Shown in pieces: positions 41,109 to 43,774 of a stretch of DNA of 43,774 nucleotides (position 1 is its first letter; each line of letters opens with the position of its first letter). Both the position numbers and the translations under genes were made by a program. This stretch comes from Betaproteobacteria bacterium (lineage in GTDB: Bacteria > Pseudomonadota > Gammaproteobacteria > Burkholderiales > SG8-41), in the NCBI GenBank assembly GCA_021732605.1, contig JAKFUS010000054.1, positions 1 to 43,774 on the forward strand. Direction: 5' to 3'. A model generated the notes under the pieces. The model saw nothing but the letters and a program-made list of their open reading frames with translations. It had not been told where the DNA came from and made no database searches.

Positions 41109-43774
41109 TCAGCCGAGTTCTGCGAAAACCTTGCGGATCTCGGCGACGCGCGCTTTGAGTTCCGGGATTTTGATGTCGATGCGCAAGCGATCCCGGCCGG
41201 CAAGTTTGTAATTGCGCCTGGTCTGAATCAGCTTGATGATTTTCATCGGGTCGATCGGCGGGTTGGGCACGAACTGCAATTGGATCGCGTTATCGCTGGC
41301 GTCGATGCGCGCGATGCCCAGCGGTTTGCCGTGGATGCGCAGGCGGTGGCTGTCGATCAGGATGCGCGTCGGATCCGGCAGGTCGCCGAAACGGTCGATC
41401 AGTTCTTCCTGCAGCAGTTGGAGCTGGTCATCGGTACCGCAGTTCGCCAGCCGTTTGTAGAGCACCAGCCGCTCATGCACGTCGCTGCAATAGGCATCGG
41501 GCAGCAGGGCGGGCGCGTGCAGGTTGATTTCGGTGGTGACGCCGAGCGGCGCGTTTAAGTCCGGTTCCTTGCCGGCTTTCAAGGCCTTCACTGCGGTGTC
41601 GAGCATCGCGCAATACAGATTGAAACCGATTTCCTGCATCTCGCCTGACTGCGAATCGCCCAGCACTTCGCCGGCGCCGCGGATTTCGAGGTCGTGCATG
41701 GCGAGGAAAAATCCGGAACCGAGTTCTTCCATCGCCTGGATCGCCTCCAGCCGTTTTTTGGCGCCAGTGGTGATGTTGCCTTCATCGGGCAGCAGCAGAT
41801 AGGCATAAGCCTGGTGGTGCGAGCGGCCGACGCGTCCACGCAGCTGGTGCAATTGTGCCAGGCCGAAACGGTCGGCGCGGTTGATGATGATGGTGTTGGC
41901 GGTGGGGATGTCGATGCCGGTTTCGATGATGGTGGTGCACAGCAATACGTTGAAACGACCCTGATAAAAGTCGCGCATCGCAAGCTCCAGATCGCGTTCG
42001 CGCATCTGGCCGTGCGCGATGCGTATCCGCGCTTCCGGCAGCAGCCGGGTCAGCTCTTCCTCGATATTACGGATGGTGTCGATGTCGTTGTGCAGGAAAT
42101 ACACCTGGCCGCCGCGTTTCAGTTCGCGCAGGACAGCCTCGCGGATCAGTGACTTGGCGTAGCGGGCGACGAAAGTCTTTATCGCAAGCCGCCGCTGCGG
42201 CGCAGTGGCGATCACCGAAAAATCGCGCAGGCCTTCCAGCGACATCGCCAGCGTGCGCGGGATCGGTGTCGCGGTCAGCGTCAGCACATCGACTTCTGCG
42301 CGCAGCGCTTTCAGCCGTTCCTTCTGGTGCACGCCGAAGCGGTGTTCCTCGTCGATGATCACCAGGCCGAGGTTCTTGAACTTGATGTCGCGGCCGATCA
42401 GCTTGTGCGTGCCGATGGCGATATCGACACGGCCAGCGGCGATGCCGGCCAGCGCATCATTGGTTTCGGCGGTGGTGCGGAAGCGCGACAGCTCGGCGAT
42501 TTTCACCGGCCACGCATCCTGTACATGAGCGAAACGGTCGGAGAAGGTATTGAAATGCTGTTCGGCCAGCAGCGTGGTCGGCACCAGCACGGCGACCTGT
42601 TTGCCGTCAGCGACTGCAACGAAAGCGGCGCGCAAGGCAACTTCGGTCTTGCCGAAACCGACATCGCCGCAGACCAGGCGGTCCATCGGCTTACTGCTTT
42701 TGAGATCGTCGAGGGTGGCGGTGATCGCCGCGGCCTGATCCGGGGTTTCTTCGAACGGGAAACCTTCGGCAAAGGCATCGTAGTCATGCTGCTTCAGATT
42801 GAAGGCATAACCCTCGCGCGCCGCGCGCTGCGCGTACAGAGCCAGCAGTTCGGCAGCGGTATCGCGCACCTGGGCCGCGGCTTTTTTCTTCGCCTTGTCC
42901 CATTGCCCGCTGCCGAGTTGATGCAACGGCGCCTGTTCCGCTGACGCGCCGCTGTAACGGCTGATCAGATGCAGGCTGGATACGGGGACATAGAGTTTGT
43001 CGGCGTTGGCGTATTCCAAGACTAGGAACTCGCTCATTTGCGAAATGCGGCCTTCGCCGAGATCCAGCGTCTGCAGGCCGACGTAGCGGCCGATACCATG
43101 GGTTTCGTGCACCACCGGATCGCCGATCTTGACCTCGGACAGGTCGCGCAGCATGTTTTCCGGGGCGGTGCGCTTGGCCTCGCGCGCCGCGCGCTGACGC
43201 ACCTGCGCCGCATAGAGTTCGTTTTCAGTGATGACCGCAATACGCGCCGCAGTATCGATGTAGCCGGTCTGCAGCGGTGCGACGCTCAGCACAAAGCGCG
43301 CATCACCGGCTTTGAACTGCGCATAGTCCGCGGCCTGCGCCGGCTTCAGGTCGTATTCCGCGAAATACTCGAGCATGGTTTCGCGGCGGCCCAGACTTTC
43401 GGCGAGCACCAGTACGCGGCCGTCGAAGCCGGCGATGAAGGCGCGCAGCCGGTGCAGCGGATCGTCGGCGCGGCGCTCGACGTTCAGCAGCGGCAGTGAT
43501 GCAGTGGCGGAGATATCTTGTAAGTTATTGTTTTTACTAATATTTTCAGCGGCCTCTGCGGGCGAGCCAGCCATCGCCGGTATCGCTGCAGTGAGATCAA
43601 TGCGCGCAAAGGGTTTGATCGCGCCGAAGAATGCGTCTTCAGTGAGGAATAATTCCTGCGGCGGCAGCACCGGATTGGCGAGGTCGCCGCGCACCATCGC
43701 ATGCCGGCCGCGGGTGTCGGCCCAGAATTCATCGATGGCCTCACTGACGCCGGGACGCAGGCACAGCGTGGTGT
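41109..43774 (-). CDS. mfd: Transcription-repair coupling factor Mfd (partial, N-terminus beyond the window)
   Basis: The C-terminal 888 or so residues of Mfd, which dislodges stalled RNA polymerase and recruits UvrA. The frame has no stop up to the right edge, so the gene continues past 43774; an ATG at 43697 is internal. Visible parts are the end of the UvrB-like region, the polymerase-interacting domain (GDPVVHETHGIGRYVGLQ), and the RecG-like translocase with Walker A CGDVGFGKTE, DEEHRFG, TATPIPRTL and LLCTTIIETGIDIP. The C-terminal UvrA-inhibiting domain follows. It is convergent with the MBL-fold gene. Confidence 0.97.
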   Translation of the reverse strand, partial: TTLCLRPGVSEAIDEFWADTRGRHAMVRGDLANPVLPPQELFLTEDAFFGAIKPFARIDLTAAIPAMAGSPAEAAENISKNNNLQDISATASLPLLNVERRADDPLHRLRAFIAGFDGRVLVLAESLGRRETMLEYFAEYDLKPAQAADYAQFKAGDARFVLSVAPLQTGYIDTAARIAVITENELYAAQVRQRAAREAKRTAPENMLRDLSEVKIGDPVVHETHGIGRYVGLQTLDLGEGRISQMSEFLVLEYANADKLYVPVSSLHLISRYSGASAEQAPLHQLGSGQWDKAKKKAAAQVRDTAAELLALYAQRAAREGYAFNLKQHDYDAFAEGFPFEETPDQAAAITATLDDLKSSKPMDRLVCGDVGFGKTEVALRAAFVAVADGKQVAVLVPTTLLAEQHFNTFSDRFAHVQDAWPVKIAELSRFRTTAETNDALAGIAAGRVDIAIGTHKLIGRDIKFKNLGLVIIDEEHRFGVHQKERLKALRAEVDVLTLTATPIPRTLAMSLEGLRDFSVIATAPQRRLAIKTFVARYAKSLIREAVLRELKRGGQVYFLHNDIDTIRNIEEELTRLLPEARIRIAHGQMRERDLELAMRDFYQGRFNVLLCTTIIETGIDIPTANTIIINRADRFGLAQLHQLRGRVGRSHHQAYAYLLLPDEGNITTGAKKRLEAIQAMEELGSGFFLAMHDLEIRGAGEVLGDSQSGEMQEIGFNLYCAMLDTAVKALKAGKEPDLNAPLGVTTEINLHAPALLPDAYCSDVHERLVLYKRLANCGTDDQLQLLQEELIDRFGDLPDPTRILIDSHRLRIHGKPLGIARIDASDNAIQLQFVPNPPIDPMKIIKLIQTRRNYKLAGRDRLRIDIKIPELKARVAEIRKVFAELG

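Noticed and set aside
43697-43774. ATG at 43697 as the start of mfd
   Set aside because: The frame continues without a stop to the window edge and the protein would lack the whole N-terminal UvrB-like region, so the gene is cut by the window.

Overview
The window looks like a chromosomal segment of a high-GC betaproteobacterium, probably related to Burkholderiales or Nitrosomonadales. This is inferred from gene content (two Bug/TctC-type tricarboxylate receptors, RoxA/SlyD/MutS/SerB/PrfC/Mfd types, an EpsC-like CysE) and codon use; no rRNA or other phylogenetic marker was compared. I see no tRNA, rRNA, CRISPR array, insertion sequence or prophage. Most of the window is densely packed housekeeping and transport genes.

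Layout. (1) 35-4963: a conserved hypothetical gene and the ribosomal oxygenase roxA, slyD, and mutS. (2) 5086-8991: a restriction-modification-like island inserted beside mutS. It holds a C5-cytosine methyltransferase running tail to tail against a three-gene operon of Vsr-type endonuclease, GHKL (MORC/MutL-like) ATPase and a Rossmann-like protein of unknown function. This is the best candidate for an unusual system in the window. (3) 9142-16401: a small-molecule catabolism and uptake region (DadA-like oxidase, Bug receptor, racemase-family protein, SDR, TPR protein, CocE/NonD hydrolase, SuhB). The racemase-family protein and the SDR both lack their families' catalytic residues. (4) 16556-26749: trmJ, then cysE and a long Fe-S assembly operon iscR-desulfurase-HesB-sufB-sufC-sufD-sufS-sufU-nfu-Rieske. 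(5) 26890-34299: a second Bug receptor, a YdjM-like membrane protein, a small membrane protein, serB, a hydrolase, a GGDEF/EAL protein, a YnfA-like protein and a hypothetical gene. (6) 34436-43774: prfC, a hydrolase, an XRE-cupin regulator with a DJ-1/PfpI protein, a Tat-exported TRAP receptor, RidA, an MBL-fold protein, and mfd running off the right edge.

How the genes work together. The Fe-S region joins cysteine supply (CysE), sulfur mobilisation (two desulfurases), scaffold (SufBCD, SufU), carriers (HesB/IscA, Nfu) and a Rieske ferredoxin under one IscR. Three candidate type-1 IscR sites are readable: one before cysE and a tandem pair over a good sigma70-like promoter before iscR. A 20-bp palindrome before cysE recurs nearly intact before iscR, suggesting a second shared regulator or RNA element. 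Three gaps inside or beside this operon carry dispersed inverted repeats of different families.

All functional calls come from reading motifs in the sequence and general family knowledge. No database search was run, and residue comparisons with reference proteins are from memory.
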